A DNA stretch of 64,000 nt from Achromobacter pestifer (lineage in GTDB: Bacteria; Pseudomonadota; Gammaproteobacteria; Burkholderiales; Burkholderiaceae_B). The notes below the pieces were generated by a model. That model made no database searches. It had not been told where the DNA came from and saw nothing but the letters and a program-made list of their open reading frames with translations. Made by a program: the position numbers and the translations under genes. The DNA lies in assembly GCF_013267355.1 (NCBI RefSeq), contig NZ_CP053985.1, positions 6,200,001 to 6,264,000 of the forward strand, in the 5' to 3' direction. Below, piece by piece: positions 26,165 to 34,707 of the stretch; position 1 is the first letter of the stretch; each line of letters starts with the position of its first letter.

Positions 26165-26201
26165 ATTAATGGTGCATAACTATTGTTTATGCACCATTAA
26201 T
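26165..26201. promoter_or_regulatory. 15-7-15 inverted repeat upstream of hipBA
   Basis: ATTAATGGTGCATAA (26165-26179) and TTATGCACCATTAAT (26187-26201) are perfect inverted copies around a 7-nt spacer. It begins 10 bp after the LD-carboxypeptidase stop and lies 72-108 bp upstream of hipB. A HipB operator is the simplest reading; no U-tract follows, so a terminator is less likely. Confidence 0.6.
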
Positions 26202-26232
26202 ATTCTTCGCACCTATTGTAAAAATGACTCAT

Positions 26233-26265
26233 TAATAGTGCAAATTGGCAACTAAAGCACTATTA
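26233..26265. promoter_or_regulatory. second palindromic site at the hipB promoter
   Basis: TAATAGTGC (26233-26241) and GCACTATTA (26257-26265) form a perfect 9-bp inverted repeat with a 15-nt spacer, ending 7 bp before the hipB ATG. The half-site TAATRGTGC is shared with the upstream palindrome at 26165-26201, making four half-sites in 101 bp. This is typical of cooperative autorepression by a HipB-type protein. Confidence 0.6.
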
Positions 26266-26272
26266 TCAAGTC

Positions 26273-26617
26273 ATGAAAAAGAAGATCGAACCCAGCTTCG
26301 ATGCCGCCGCAGCGCTCGCCCGTATCGGCGCCAACCTCCGTACGGCCAGGCTGCGCCGCGCCGAAACCGAATCGGCGCTCGCCGCCCGCATGGGCGTGTC
26401 GCGCGCCACCGTCACGCGCCTGGAGCGCGGCGACGGCGGCGTGTCCCTGGCGCTGGCCATCGAAGCCTTGCTGCAGTACGGCTATGCGGACCAGGTCTAC
26501 GCCCTGGGCGATCCCGACCTGGACGGCGTGGGCAAGCGCCTGGACGCGGTGCGCCGGCCCAGTCGGGGCAGCCGCAAGGCGCCGGCCACGCACCGCGCCG
26601 ATCCCACCCAGCTTTAA
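26273..26617 (+). CDS. hipB: HipB-like antitoxin / Xre repressor
   Basis: A 114-residue protein with a Cro/C1 helix-turn-helix at about 20-75 (ARIGANLRTARLRRAETESALAARMGVSRATVTRLERGDGG) and a basic tail. It should bind the palindromic repeats upstream and repress hipBA, and bind and neutralise HipA. It starts 7 bp after the second palindrome with little ribosome-binding signal, so the message may be leaderless or nearly so. hipA begins 12 bp after its stop. Confidence 0.87.
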   Translation: MKKKIEPSFDAAAALARIGANLRTARLRRAETESALAARMGVSRATVTRLERGDGGVSLALAIEALLQYGYADQVYALGDPDLDGVGKRLDAVRRPSRGSRKAPATHRADPTQL

Positions 26618-26629
26618 CGCCGGCCTATC

Positions 26630-27943
26630 GTGCAAACCAGAAAACACAAGTCCGTGGAAAGCGAGCTGTATGTCTACGTAGACATACGCGGCGAGGCGGT
26701 GCTGGCCGGCCTGCTGACGCTGGACGACTCGGACGAAAACCATTTCTACGCCGAGTTCACCTATGTGCAGTCCTATGTGAACGACCCGCGCGCCTTTGCG
26801 CTGGATCCGCTCAACCTGCCGCTGGCGGACGCGCGCACCACGTTCCGCACCGAAAGCCGCTACGAAACGCTGGGCGCAATCTTCGACGCCGCGCCCGACG
26901 CCTGGGGCCGCAACGTCATGCGGGTGGACAACGCCGGCGCGCGCGTGACCGAGGACGAAGTGCTGCTCAAGGGCCGCGGCATGGGCGTGGGCGCGCTGTT
27001 CTTCAGCGCCCGCCAGCTCACCCCGAACATGCGCAAGACCTACCGCCTGCCGGAACTCGGCCAGCTGGAATCGCTTGCCGACCTTCTCACCGACATCGAC
27101 CAGGGCGTCAAGCCCAAGGGCCTGTACCGCGACATCCTGGGCAGCTCCTGGGACATCGGCGGGGCGCGCCCCAAGACCATCGTGCGCGACGAGCAGGGCG
27201 AAATGTGGATCGCCAAGTTTCCGCGCAAGGGGGATTCCTACGACCGCCAGCGGGTCGAGTACGCCAACCTGCAGATGGCGCGGGACATAGGCCTGACAGT
27301 GCCCGACATCCGCCTGGTCGAAACGCACCTGGGGGCCGTGCTGCTCACGCACCGCTTCGACCGCGAACAACTGCCGGCCGGGCAAGGCATTGCGGCGGCC
27401 GTCGCCCGCCGGCACTTCCTCAGCGGCGCCTCGCTCATCAGCCCATCCGCGCAGATCGGCAAACGCGAACTGGACGGAGCGCGCGGCAAGGCCACGTATT
27501 CGTACGCCCGGCTGGCCGACGTAGTCCGCCGCATATCGTCCAATCCGGTGCAGGACCTGAAGGAGCTGTACGCGCGCATGGTCCTGAACGTAGCCGTGCA
27601 CAACACCGACGACCACCTGAAGAACGTCGGTTTTCTCAAGGACGAGGGCGCGCATACCTACCGCCTGTCGCCCTTGTTCGACGTGGTCACGCAGGAAGGC
27701 TCCGCCAGGCACTACCTGCACATCGGCGCAGCCGGCCGCGAAAGCTCTTTCCAGAACTGCCTGAGCGAATACCGGCGTTTCGGCCTGCGTTCCGAAGCCA
27801 TCGCGCGCGACATCCTGGATCGGGTGCTGGAAGTGGCGGCACAGCGCCGGCGCTACTACGACGCGGCGGGGATGACGGCGGACGAAATCGGGCACGTGGA
27901 AGCGTCGTTGACGGCCTGGCGCCACGGTATATTGCCGGTATGA
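26630..27943 (+). CDS. hipA: HipA-like serine/threonine kinase toxin
   Basis: A 437-residue HipA-fold kinase. The N-terminal subdomain has the family's short barrel. GSSWDIGGARPKTIV is the P-loop-like Ser/Gly loop, and WIAKFPRKGD carries the ATP-binding lysine. The catalytic aspartate is D327 in HNTDDHLKN, followed by the metal-binding D of LSPLFDVV. Kinase residues are intact, so activity is expected; the E. coli homologue phosphorylates GltX, but the target here is unknown. The start is GTG 26630. Its stop overlaps the next ATG by 4 bp. Confidence 0.9.
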   Translation: MQTRKHKSVESELYVYVDIRGEAVLAGLLTLDDSDENHFYAEFTYVQSYVNDPRAFALDPLNLPLADARTTFRTESRYETLGAIFDAAPDAWGRNVMRVDNAGARVTEDEVLLKGRGMGVGALFFSARQLTPNMRKTYRLPELGQLESLADLLTDIDQGVKPKGLYRDILGSSWDIGGARPKTIVRDEQGEMWIAKFPRKGDSYDRQRVEYANLQMARDIGLTVPDIRLVETHLGAVLLTHRFDREQLPAGQGIAAAVARRHFLSGASLISPSAQIGKRELDGARGKATYSYARLADVVRRISSNPVQDLKELYARMVLNVAVHNTDDHLKNVGFLKDEGAHTYRLSPLFDVVTQEGSARHYLHIGAAGRESSFQNCLSEYRRFGLRSEAIARDILDRVLEVAAQRRRYYDAAGMTADEIGHVEASLTAWRHGILPV

Positions 27944-28842
27944 AAAAGCTGGATATCCCCGCACTGGAGATCTTCGTCGCGGCCGTCGAAGAAAAAAGCC
28001 TGTCGAAAGCGGCCGAACGCGAGAACCTGGTGACCTCCGCCGCCAGCAAGCGCGTCGCGGAACTGGAGCGGCACCTGGAGCGCACCTTGCTGCACCGGCA
28101 CGGACGGGGGGTCGAGCCCACGCCGGCCGGCGCATTGCTGTACCAGCGCGCCAAGGCCATCCTGCGCAGCGTGCAATTGACGGAAAGCGCCATCAACGGC
28201 TATTCCGCCGACGGCCAGGCGAAGATCCGCCTGGCCTCCAATCCGTCCACCATCCTGCAATTCCTGCCCAGCGTGATGGGCCGCTTCCTGGCCGACCGGC
28301 GCGACGTCAGCGTGGACCTGCTCGATGCCCATAGCTACGACATTCCGCGCATGGTGGCGGAATCCTCGGTCGACATCGGCATCTATCACGCCGACCATCC
28401 GGTGCCGGGCGTGGCCTCGTTTCCCTTTCGCCGCGACCGCGTCGGGCTGGTGGTGCCGGTGGGGCACCCGTTGGCGGGACGCGGCGAGCTGTTCCTCGAA
28501 GAGGCGCTGGATTACGACCTGCTGGGCTATTTCCCGCGCCATTCGCTGGATCAGTTCCTGGCCTACGTGGGCCAGACGCTGACGCGTCCGCCCAACGTCA
28601 AATTGCAGGTGTCCAACTTCGAAACCCGCTGCCGCATGATCCGCGAAGGATTGGGCATAGGCATCGTGCCCGAAGGCATCGCCCGCAACTATCTGGCTTC
28701 GATGGGGCTGGTGCTGCTGCGCCTGCGCGACGCATGGGCCGAACGCCAGTTCTACGTCTGCGTGCGCGACGCGGCGCAGCTGGCGCGGCCCGTGGAAGAA
28801 CTGCTGCGCGCCCTGACGGCGTCCGTGGCGGACGCGCCCTAG
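27940..28842 (+). CDS. LysR-family transcriptional regulator
   Basis: A 300-residue LTTR. The winged helix-turn-helix is at about 5-65 (LEIFVAAVEEKSLSKAAERENLVTSAASKRVAELERHLER) and the effector-binding domain at about 90-290. The ATG overlaps the hipA stop (ATGA), so translation is coupled to the toxin operon, which is uncommon for an LTTR. It is convergent with the catabolic operon 28892-35601 and may control that operon or the divergent promoter at about 35.7 kb. The ligand is unknown. Confidence 0.92.
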   Translation: MKKLDIPALEIFVAAVEEKSLSKAAERENLVTSAASKRVAELERHLERTLLHRHGRGVEPTPAGALLYQRAKAILRSVQLTESAINGYSADGQAKIRLASNPSTILQFLPSVMGRFLADRRDVSVDLLDAHSYDIPRMVAESSVDIGIYHADHPVPGVASFPFRRDRVGLVVPVGHPLAGRGELFLEEALDYDLLGYFPRHSLDQFLAYVGQTLTRPPNVKLQVSNFETRCRMIREGLGIGIVPEGIARNYLASMGLVLLRLRDAWAERQFYVCVRDAAQLARPVEELLRALTASVADAP

Positions 28843-28891
28843 CGCCGCCGCGCAGGTTGCCGGCGAGCGGCTCGCGGCCGCCCGCCAGCCG

Positions 28892-29761
28892 CTACTTTCC
28901 CGCGCGAGCCGCGGCCGCTTCTGCCAACACCGGCCGCAGATACGACAAGAACCGCTCCGGATCCTCGCTCATGGGGAAATGGCCCATGCCCTCCATGATC
29001 TGCCACTTCGAGCCCGCGATGCGGCCGGCCAGGAACTCAGTGTCCTGCGGCGTGCATGAATAGTCATATTCGCCGGTGAGCAGCCACAGCGGACAGCGCT
29101 GCGTGTCGATCTGGGCCACGCGTTCCCGGATGTCGCCGTCGGCGGTGTAGAAGTGCAGGTCGCCCTTGAAGACGCCGGGCCCGCTTTGCATGTAATGCCA
29201 CAGCGTTTCCCAGCGATGCTTGTCGGGACTGTCCGGGCCCACCAGGCCCGACACGATGCCGGCGCAGACTTCCCCGCCATGCACGTCGGGACGGTTCAGC
29301 CATTCCAGGTCATAGTAGGGCTCCACGTGCGCCCCCGATTGCAGGCCGATGGCCCCGCCGAAGCGTTGCGCATGCTCCAGCGCCAGATGCAGCACCATGC
29401 GGCCGCCGATGGAGCAGCCCATGACGATGGGGCGCTCCAGCGCCAGCGCGTCGGCCACGCCCAGCACGGCCTCGGCATAGTCCTTCGAGGTCAGGCGGTA
29501 GGTCTCTTCGTGCCAGCCTTCGGGCGGCGAGGATTTTCCATGCCAGGGCAGGTCGAAGGCGATGACCCGGAAGTTCCGGAGGATGTCCGGATCGTTCATC
29601 ACCGCGCGGTACTGGCGGGTATCCGCGCCGGCGGTGTGCAGGCAGAGCAGGGGGGCGCCGCTACCGGCTTCCTCGACGTACACGCGGTGCTCGCGTCCGC
29701 CCAACTGCAGGCGCAGGTAGCGGCCGACGACCGGTTCGAACAAGGCTTGTTGCGGGTTCAC
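28892..29761 (-). CDS. alpha/beta hydrolase
   Basis: A 289-residue serine hydrolase fold. The nucleophile elbow is GCSIGG (within IVMGCSIGGRMVLHLAL), the oxyanion strand carries LCLHTAGADTRQ, and the late segment has GEYDYSCTPQ (acid) and MEGMGHFPMSEDPERF (His). It resembles C-C hydrolases and lactonases of catabolic operons. The start is a GTG at 29761 that overlaps the previous stop (GTGA), with GGGAG 7 bp upstream. It is the last gene of a seven-gene leftward operon. The substrate is unknown. Confidence 0.87.
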   Translation of the reverse strand: MNPQQALFEPVVGRYLRLQLGGREHRVYVEEAGSGAPLLCLHTAGADTRQYRAVMNDPDILRNFRVIAFDLPWHGKSSPPEGWHEETYRLTSKDYAEAVLGVADALALERPIVMGCSIGGRMVLHLALEHAQRFGGAIGLQSGAHVEPYYDLEWLNRPDVHGGEVCAGIVSGLVGPDSPDKHRWETLWHYMQSGPGVFKGDLHFYTADGDIRERVAQIDTQRCPLWLLTGEYDYSCTPQDTEFLAGRIAGSKWQIMEGMGHFPMSEDPERFLSYLRPVLAEAAAARAGK

Positions 29762-30144
29762 GAGGAGGCTCCCGGAGCGCGCGGGCAGGCCAGCACCTCC
29801 TTGAAATACAGCAGGTTGGACATGAAGGGATAGAGGTCGCCCTCGGCGCGCAGGCGGCGGAACTTGATCATGGCCATCAGGTCATGAAAGCCCGGCGCCG
29901 GCCTGGGCGCCCAGTAGCGGGCCCAGTCCCCGGCTTGCGCGCGCAGCGCGAAATCCCAGCGCGGCATGACGAAGGGGCCGCGCCGCACCTGTTCGATGCG
30001 CCCGCCCGCCACCGTGATCAGGTAGGCGGTATCGCCGGCTTCCAGCAGGAATACCGTGTTCAGGTGCCGGCCCCGCCACACCAGCCGTTCGCGCGCGTTC
30101 ACGGCGCCAGCCAGGCGGTGAAGAATGAAATCGTCGTCTTGCAT
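29758..30144 (-). CDS. small SCP2-like protein
   Basis: A 128-residue cytosolic protein. The middle part (RGRHLNTVFLLEAGDTAYLITVAGGRIEQVRRGP) has the alternating strand pattern of sterol-carrier-protein-2-like domains, which bind acyl groups or other hydrophobic ligands. The assignment is by pattern only and is tentative. It lies between the MBL hydrolase and the alpha/beta hydrolase, overlapping the latter by 4 bp, so it probably serves the same pathway, perhaps as a substrate carrier. Confidence 0.7.
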   Translation of the reverse strand: MQDDDFILHRLAGAVNARERLVWRGRHLNTVFLLEAGDTAYLITVAGGRIEQVRRGPFVMPRWDFALRAQAGDWARYWAPRPAPGFHDLMAMIKFRRLRAEGDLYPFMSNLLYFKEVLACPRAPGASS

Positions 30145-30153
30145 ATCGGGTTC

Positions 30154-30954
30154 CTAGTCAGACGGCGGCATATGCAGCCGGTAGATCCCGTCTTCCGCGT
30201 CCGCGCGCGGATAGCGCGCGGCTACCAGGGGATCATGGCCGGGCACGATGTGCGCATCGGAATCGGCCAGCGACCGGATGCGCGCATAGCCCTCCAGCAT
30301 GTCGCCGACATGGAAGATGGCAGGGAAAGGGTTGTGGTCAGTGTAGTTGCGGTAGTAGTGCAGCGCGTCGGACGCCAGCACGATCCAGCCCCTTGCGGTA
30401 TGCACGCGCACCACTTGCAGGCCGGGCGTATGCCCGCCGATCCGGTAGAGTTCCACGCCCGGCGCCAACGGCGTATCGCCGTCGTGAAAGCGCACCCGTC
30501 CCGCGTAGAGCCGGCGCACCACCGCCTGCACGTCGTCGGCCGAGAAAAAATGCCGCATCGCCTCGAAGCACATGTAGCGCCCCGTGGCGTAGCGCATCTC
30601 GGCATCCTGCAGATGGACTTGCGCCCGGGGGTAGGCCTCCACATTGCCCGCGTGGTCATAGTGCAGGTGGGTCAGGACGATGTCGCCGATGTCCTCCGGC
30701 GCCAGCCCCAGCCGCGCCAGCGCGGCTTCGGGCTGCAGGCTGAAGGCGCGGCCGCGGGCCCGCGCCGAGCAGGCGCTGAAGCCCGTGTCGACCAGCACCG
30801 CGCGGCCTGCGCCGCGCACCAGCCAGCAATAGAAGTCCAGCGGCATCGGCCCGTCGTGCACGTCGCCGCGCGACAGGAAATTGTCCACGGCCCGGCGCTC
30901 CACGCTGGCGTAGCGGATCGCATACACCTCATGGACGGGCGGGGCCGCGGTCAT
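30154..30954 (-). CDS. MBL-fold metallo-hydrolase
   Basis: A 266-residue metallo-beta-lactamase-fold protein of the lactonase-like type. The metal-binding HLHYDH is in LTHLHYDHAGN, with later ligands in GGHTPGLQ, ASDALHYY and VPGHDP. It is similar in layout to acyl-homoserine-lactone and gluconolactone-type hydrolases; no substrate can be fixed. I choose ATG 30954 because it forms a 4-bp ATGA overlap with the binding-protein gene. An upstream in-frame ATG (30972) lies inside that gene. Confidence 0.85.
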   Translation of the reverse strand: MTAAPPVHEVYAIRYASVERRAVDNFLSRGDVHDGPMPLDFYCWLVRGAGRAVLVDTGFSACSARARGRAFSLQPEAALARLGLAPEDIGDIVLTHLHYDHAGNVEAYPRAQVHLQDAEMRYATGRYMCFEAMRHFFSADDVQAVVRRLYAGRVRFHDGDTPLAPGVELYRIGGHTPGLQVVRVHTARGWIVLASDALHYYRNYTDHNPFPAIFHVGDMLEGYARIRSLADSDAHIVPGHDPLVAARYPRADAEDGIYRLHMPPSD

Positions 30955-32168
30955 TTCTTGACCAGCTTGCACTGGCTTTCGGCCAAGGGCATGAAGGCCT
31001 GGTCGCCCGGCACCGTCTTGACGATCTTGTAATAGTCCCAGGCGGCGGTCGATTCCTGCGGCGACTTCACTTCGACCACGTAGGTATCGTGGATCAGCTT
31101 GCCGTCTTCGCGCAGGCGCGCATTGCGCGCAAAGGCGTCGCGGATGGGCATGCCGCGCAGCGTCTGCATGACGACGTCCACATTGTCCGAGCCGGATTTC
31201 TCGACCGCCCGCAGGTAATTCAGCACCGCCGAGTATTGCCCGGCCTGCAGAGCCGTGGGCATCTTGCCGGCGGCCTTGAAGAAGCGCTGCGAAAACGCCC
31301 GGGTCTCATCGTCCATGTTCCAGTAGAAGGTCTCCGCGAAGGTCATCCCCTGGGCCGCCTCCAGGCCCACGCCATGCACGTCGGTGATGCTCATCAGCAT
31401 GGCGACCAGTTTCTGCCGTTCGGACAGGCCGAACTCGCGCGCCTGCTTGATCTCGTTCTGCAGGTCCGCGCCGGCGCTGGCGAAGGCCACCGCATCCGCC
31501 TTGCTGGATTGGGCGGCCAGCAGGAAAGACGCGAAGTCCGTGCCCGGGAAGGGGTAGCGGACCGTCCCCGCGACCGTGCCGCCGCCGTCCTTCACGAAGC
31601 GCATGCCGTCGCTTTCCAGCGAATGCCCGAAGGCGTAGTCCGCCGTGACGAAGTACCATTTCTTCGCACCGGCCTCGACCAGGGGCAGGGTGCCCACCTT
31701 GGCCAGCGCGTAGGTGTCGTAGACCCATTGCACGTTGTTCGGCGAGCAGTCCTTGCCGGTGATTCGGGTTGCGCCCGCGCCCGTCACCATGGTCATGCGC
31801 CCCTTTTCGCGGGCGATGTTCATCACGGCCAGGGCCACGGCGCTGTTGCCCAGCTCCGTCACCACGTCGACCTTCTCGCGGTCCATCCATTCGCGGGCGC
31901 GGCCCGCGGCCACGTCCGTCTTGTTCAGGTGGTCGGCGGAGAGCATCTCCACCGGCTTGCCCAGGACCTTGCCGCCGAAGTCCTCGATCGCGAGCTTGGT
32001 GGCGAGCACCGACCCCGGCCCGACGTTGCCCGAGTAGGCGCCGGACATGTCCGTCAACACCCCGATGCGCACGACGCCGTCCGAGATGCCATCCGCCGAT
32101 GGCGTCTGTGCCTGCGCCAGTCCGGCGCCGGCGGCGAGCGCCAGCAGGACGGTGATCTGCTTGTTCAT
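30951..32168 (-). CDS. LivK-type ABC substrate-binding protein
   Basis: A 405-residue periplasmic binding protein (branched-chain amino-acid/amide type I fold). The signal peptide is about 1-20 (MNKQITVLLALAAGAGLAQA), followed by VRIGVLTDMSGAYSGNVGPGSVLATKLAIEDFGG, the usual first domain. No LivHMGF permease or ATPase gene is present nearby, so it is an orphan that must dock with transporters encoded elsewhere or act as a sensor. It sits inside a catabolic operon between an aldehyde dehydrogenase and an MBL hydrolase. Such orphans often bind aromatic or keto acids. Confidence 0.88.
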   Translation of the reverse strand: MNKQITVLLALAAGAGLAQAQTPSADGISDGVVRIGVLTDMSGAYSGNVGPGSVLATKLAIEDFGGKVLGKPVEMLSADHLNKTDVAAGRAREWMDREKVDVVTELGNSAVALAVMNIAREKGRMTMVTGAGATRITGKDCSPNNVQWVYDTYALAKVGTLPLVEAGAKKWYFVTADYAFGHSLESDGMRFVKDGGGTVAGTVRYPFPGTDFASFLLAAQSSKADAVAFASAGADLQNEIKQAREFGLSERQKLVAMLMSITDVHGVGLEAAQGMTFAETFYWNMDDETRAFSQRFFKAAGKMPTALQAGQYSAVLNYLRAVEKSGSDNVDVVMQTLRGMPIRDAFARNARLREDGKLIHDTYVVEVKSPQESTAAWDYYKIVKTVPGDQAFMPLAESQCKLVKK

Positions 32169-32186
32169 GGTTTGTCTCCCTTGCTT

Positions 32187-32230
32187 GGCCTATGGATTGG
32201 CCTATTGGTGGTCGGCCTATGAGCGGCCTA
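32187..32230. repeat. four short GGCCTA repeats in an intergenic gap
   Basis: GGCCTA occurs at 32187, 32199, 32214 and 32225, spaced 12, 15 and 11 bp, within the 59-bp gap between the aldehyde dehydrogenase and LivK genes. The last copy overlaps the dehydrogenase stop codon (CTA, read leftward as TAG). The function is unknown; chance or slippage-derived repetition is possible. Confidence 0.5.
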
Positions 32231-33670
32231 CATCTGGCTTACGTATTTGATCTGCATGAATTCCTGCAGGCCCTCGATGCCGCCTTCCTTGCCCAGGCCG
32301 CTGTCTTTGAAGCCGCCGAAGGGCGTCTCCGGCAAGGACGCCTGGCAATGGTTCACGCAGACGACGCCGCTTTCGATGCGCTCGGTCGCGGTCCGCGCGC
32401 GGGCGGCGTCGCGCGTGTAGACGTAGGCGGCCAGGCCGAAGGGCAGGCGGTTGGCCAGCGCCAGGCCTTCATCCAGGTCGCGGAACGGGCTGACCAGCGC
32501 CAAGGGACCGAAAGGTTCGGTATGGGCGGCCAGGCTGTCGGTTCCCACGTCGCGCAGCACGGTGGGCGCCCAGAACCACCCCGGCAGATCGGGCCGGACG
32601 CCACCGGCCGCCAGTTGCGCGCCGCGCGCCAGCGCGTCGGCCACCATGGATTCCACCGCCGCCAGGCGCCTGGGGTTGGCCAGCGGCCCCATCTGCACGC
32701 CGGCGTCCAGGCCGTTGCCGACCCGCCAGCCGCGGGCGCGCTCCGCCAAGCGCGCCACAAAGCGTTCGTAGACGCCTTGCTGCACATACATGCGCGTGGG
32801 CGAGGTGCAGATCTGGCCGGAATTGCGCAGCTTGGCCGCCAGCACGGTATCGGCCGCGGCCTCGATGTCGGCGTCGTCGAACACCAGCACCGGCGCGTGG
32901 CCGCCCAGTTCCAGCGTGGCGCGCTTCAGGCCGGCCGCCGCCATCACGGCCAGCTCGCGGCCGATGGAGGTGGATCCGGTGAAGGTCACCATGCGGATCA
33001 GGGGCGACTCGATCAAGCGCCGCGAGATCTCGCCCGGATCGCCGAACAGCATGTTGAGCGTGCCCGCGGGCAGGCCGGCATCGGCCAGCGCGCGGCCGAT
33101 CTCCAGCGCGATCGCGGGCGTCTCCTCGGAAGGCTTGATGACGAGGGAGCAGCCCGCGCCCAGAGCGCCCGCGATCTTGCGCGAAGGCGTGATGGCCGGG
33201 GCGTTCCAGCCGGCAAAGGCCGCCACCGGTCCCACCGGTTCCGGGATCGCCATCTGGCGGATTCCGGCGACGCGTCCCGGGATCAGGCGGCCATAGGTGC
33301 GGCGGGCTTCCTCGGCCGCCCATTCGAACATTTCGGCGGCCGTGGCCACTTCCTTTTCGGATTCGGCCAGCGGCTTGCCCAGTTCACGCGTGATCAGCCA
33401 TGCCAGGCGCGGCGTGCGTTCGCGCATCAGGGCGGCCGCGCGCCGCAGGACCGCGGCGCGCTCCAGCGCGGGCGTATCGCGCCAGCGCGGAAAGCTGCGG
33501 TGCGCCGCGTCCAGCGCCGCGTCGATATCTTCCGCCGTGGCGACCGGCAGGCGGCCCAGCACCGCCTGGGTGGCGGGATCGACCACGTCCAGCGTACGGC
33601 GGTTTCCCGCCGCCTGGGCCTGGCCGCCGATCAACAGGTTCAGTTCGGGATACTGCAAAGAGTTGTCCAT
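32228..33670 (-). CDS. NAD(P)-dependent aldehyde dehydrogenase (SSADH-like)
   Basis: A 480-residue ALDH-superfamily enzyme near the succinate-semialdehyde dehydrogenase branch. The catalytic glutamate is in ELGGHAPVLV and the nucleophile Cys in NSGQICTSPTR. FTGSTSIGRELA is the cofactor-binding helix-loop. It oxidises a semialdehyde or aldehyde to the acid. It starts directly at the stop of the Bug gene (0 bp gap), so the two are co-translated. Next to a beta-hydroxyacid dehydrogenase, a semialdehyde intermediate is a reasonable inference. Confidence 0.92.
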   Translation of the reverse strand: MDNSLQYPELNLLIGGQAQAAGNRRTLDVVDPATQAVLGRLPVATAEDIDAALDAAHRSFPRWRDTPALERAAVLRRAAALMRERTPRLAWLITRELGKPLAESEKEVATAAEMFEWAAEEARRTYGRLIPGRVAGIRQMAIPEPVGPVAAFAGWNAPAITPSRKIAGALGAGCSLVIKPSEETPAIALEIGRALADAGLPAGTLNMLFGDPGEISRRLIESPLIRMVTFTGSTSIGRELAVMAAAGLKRATLELGGHAPVLVFDDADIEAAADTVLAAKLRNSGQICTSPTRMYVQQGVYERFVARLAERARGWRVGNGLDAGVQMGPLANPRRLAAVESMVADALARGAQLAAGGVRPDLPGWFWAPTVLRDVGTDSLAAHTEPFGPLALVSPFRDLDEGLALANRLPFGLAAYVYTRDAARARTATERIESGVVCVNHCQASLPETPFGGFKDSGLGKEGGIEGLQEFMQIKYVSQM

Positions 33671-34648
33671 TCATTCCGCCTTGGCGATGTTGCCGTCCTG
33701 GATCACTTGCGCCCAGCGCTCGGTCTGGGTACGGATGTGCTGCGCGAAATCATCGGCGCTGCCCGTCATTGGGAACTGGCCCAGTTTCAGCAGCGCATCG
33801 CGCGTCTCGGCCGTGCCCATGATCTTGTTGACCGCTGCGTTCAGTCTTAGGGTCACGTCGGGCGGCAGCCCCGCGGGCGCGAGCACGCCGTTCCAGGGTT
33901 CGGCCGTGAAACCCGGGATCCCCGCGGCTTGCGCCACGGTGGGCACGCCTGGCGCGACGGGCGAGGGTTCCGCGCTGGCGATCGCCAACGCCCGCAACTT
34001 GCCGGCCTGCACCTGCGGCATGGCCGCGATCGCGCTCAGGAATGCCATGTCGACCCGGCCCGCGACCAGGTCGGCGATGGCGGCGGAATCGCCCTTGTAC
34101 GGCACATGCGTGATGTCGACCTTGGAGGCGCTCTTGAACCATTCGCCCGCCAGATGATTGACCGCGCCGCTGCCCGCCGACGCGAAGGTCAGGGTCCCGG
34201 GCTTCTGGCGCGCCCCGGCGATCAGTTCCTGCACGGTATTGAAGGAAGAGCTGGACGGCACGACCAGCAGGTAGGGATAGCTGGCCACCAGCGCCACGGG
34301 CTGGAAGTCCTTCAGCACCTGATAGTCGACCTTCTGCTTGTAGACGGGTTCGATGGACAGGGTGCCGCTGCTGCCCAGCATCAGCGTGTAGCCGTCGGCC
34401 GCGGCACGCTTGACCGATTGCACCGCGACCACGCCATTGGCGCCCGCGCGGTTTTCGACCACCACGGTCTGGCCCAATTCCGTCTCGAGCTTGCGCGCCA
34501 GGTATCGGCCCACCGCGTCGGTCGGGCCGCCCGCGGTAAAGCCGATGACCAGCGTGACGGGCTTGGCGGGATAGCCGGCCGCGGCCGAGTTGAAGCTGAT
34601 GGCGGCGGCGAGCGCAGGCAGCGCCCACCTGGCAAATAGTGATTTCAT
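33671..34648 (-). CDS. Bug-family (TctC-type) periplasmic binding protein
   Basis: A 325-residue periplasmic binding protein with a signal peptide (about 1-23) and the family opening GYPAKPVTLVIGFTAGGPTDAVGRYLARKLETELGQTVVVENRAGANG. Bug proteins bind carboxylates, often through a pair of bridging waters, and feed TctAB or act as sensors. No tctA or tctB lies in this operon, although a TctAB pair without its own TctC is at 13980-15980. It is flanked by a dehydrogenase and an aldehyde dehydrogenase, so a pathway acid is a likely ligand. Confidence 0.92.
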   Translation of the reverse strand: MKSLFARWALPALAAAISFNSAAAGYPAKPVTLVIGFTAGGPTDAVGRYLARKLETELGQTVVVENRAGANGVVAVQSVKRAAADGYTLMLGSSGTLSIEPVYKQKVDYQVLKDFQPVALVASYPYLLVVPSSSSFNTVQELIAGARQKPGTLTFASAGSGAVNHLAGEWFKSASKVDITHVPYKGDSAAIADLVAGRVDMAFLSAIAAMPQVQAGKLRALAIASAEPSPVAPGVPTVAQAAGIPGFTAEPWNGVLAPAGLPPDVTLRLNAAVNKIMGTAETRDALLKLGQFPMTGSADDFAQHIRTQTERWAQVIQDGNIAKAE

Positions 34649-34707
34649 CGTTTTCTCAGAGTAGGGAGGAGCGGCGCGGGTTGCGCCGCCCGGCGCAGCG
34701 GGCGGGT

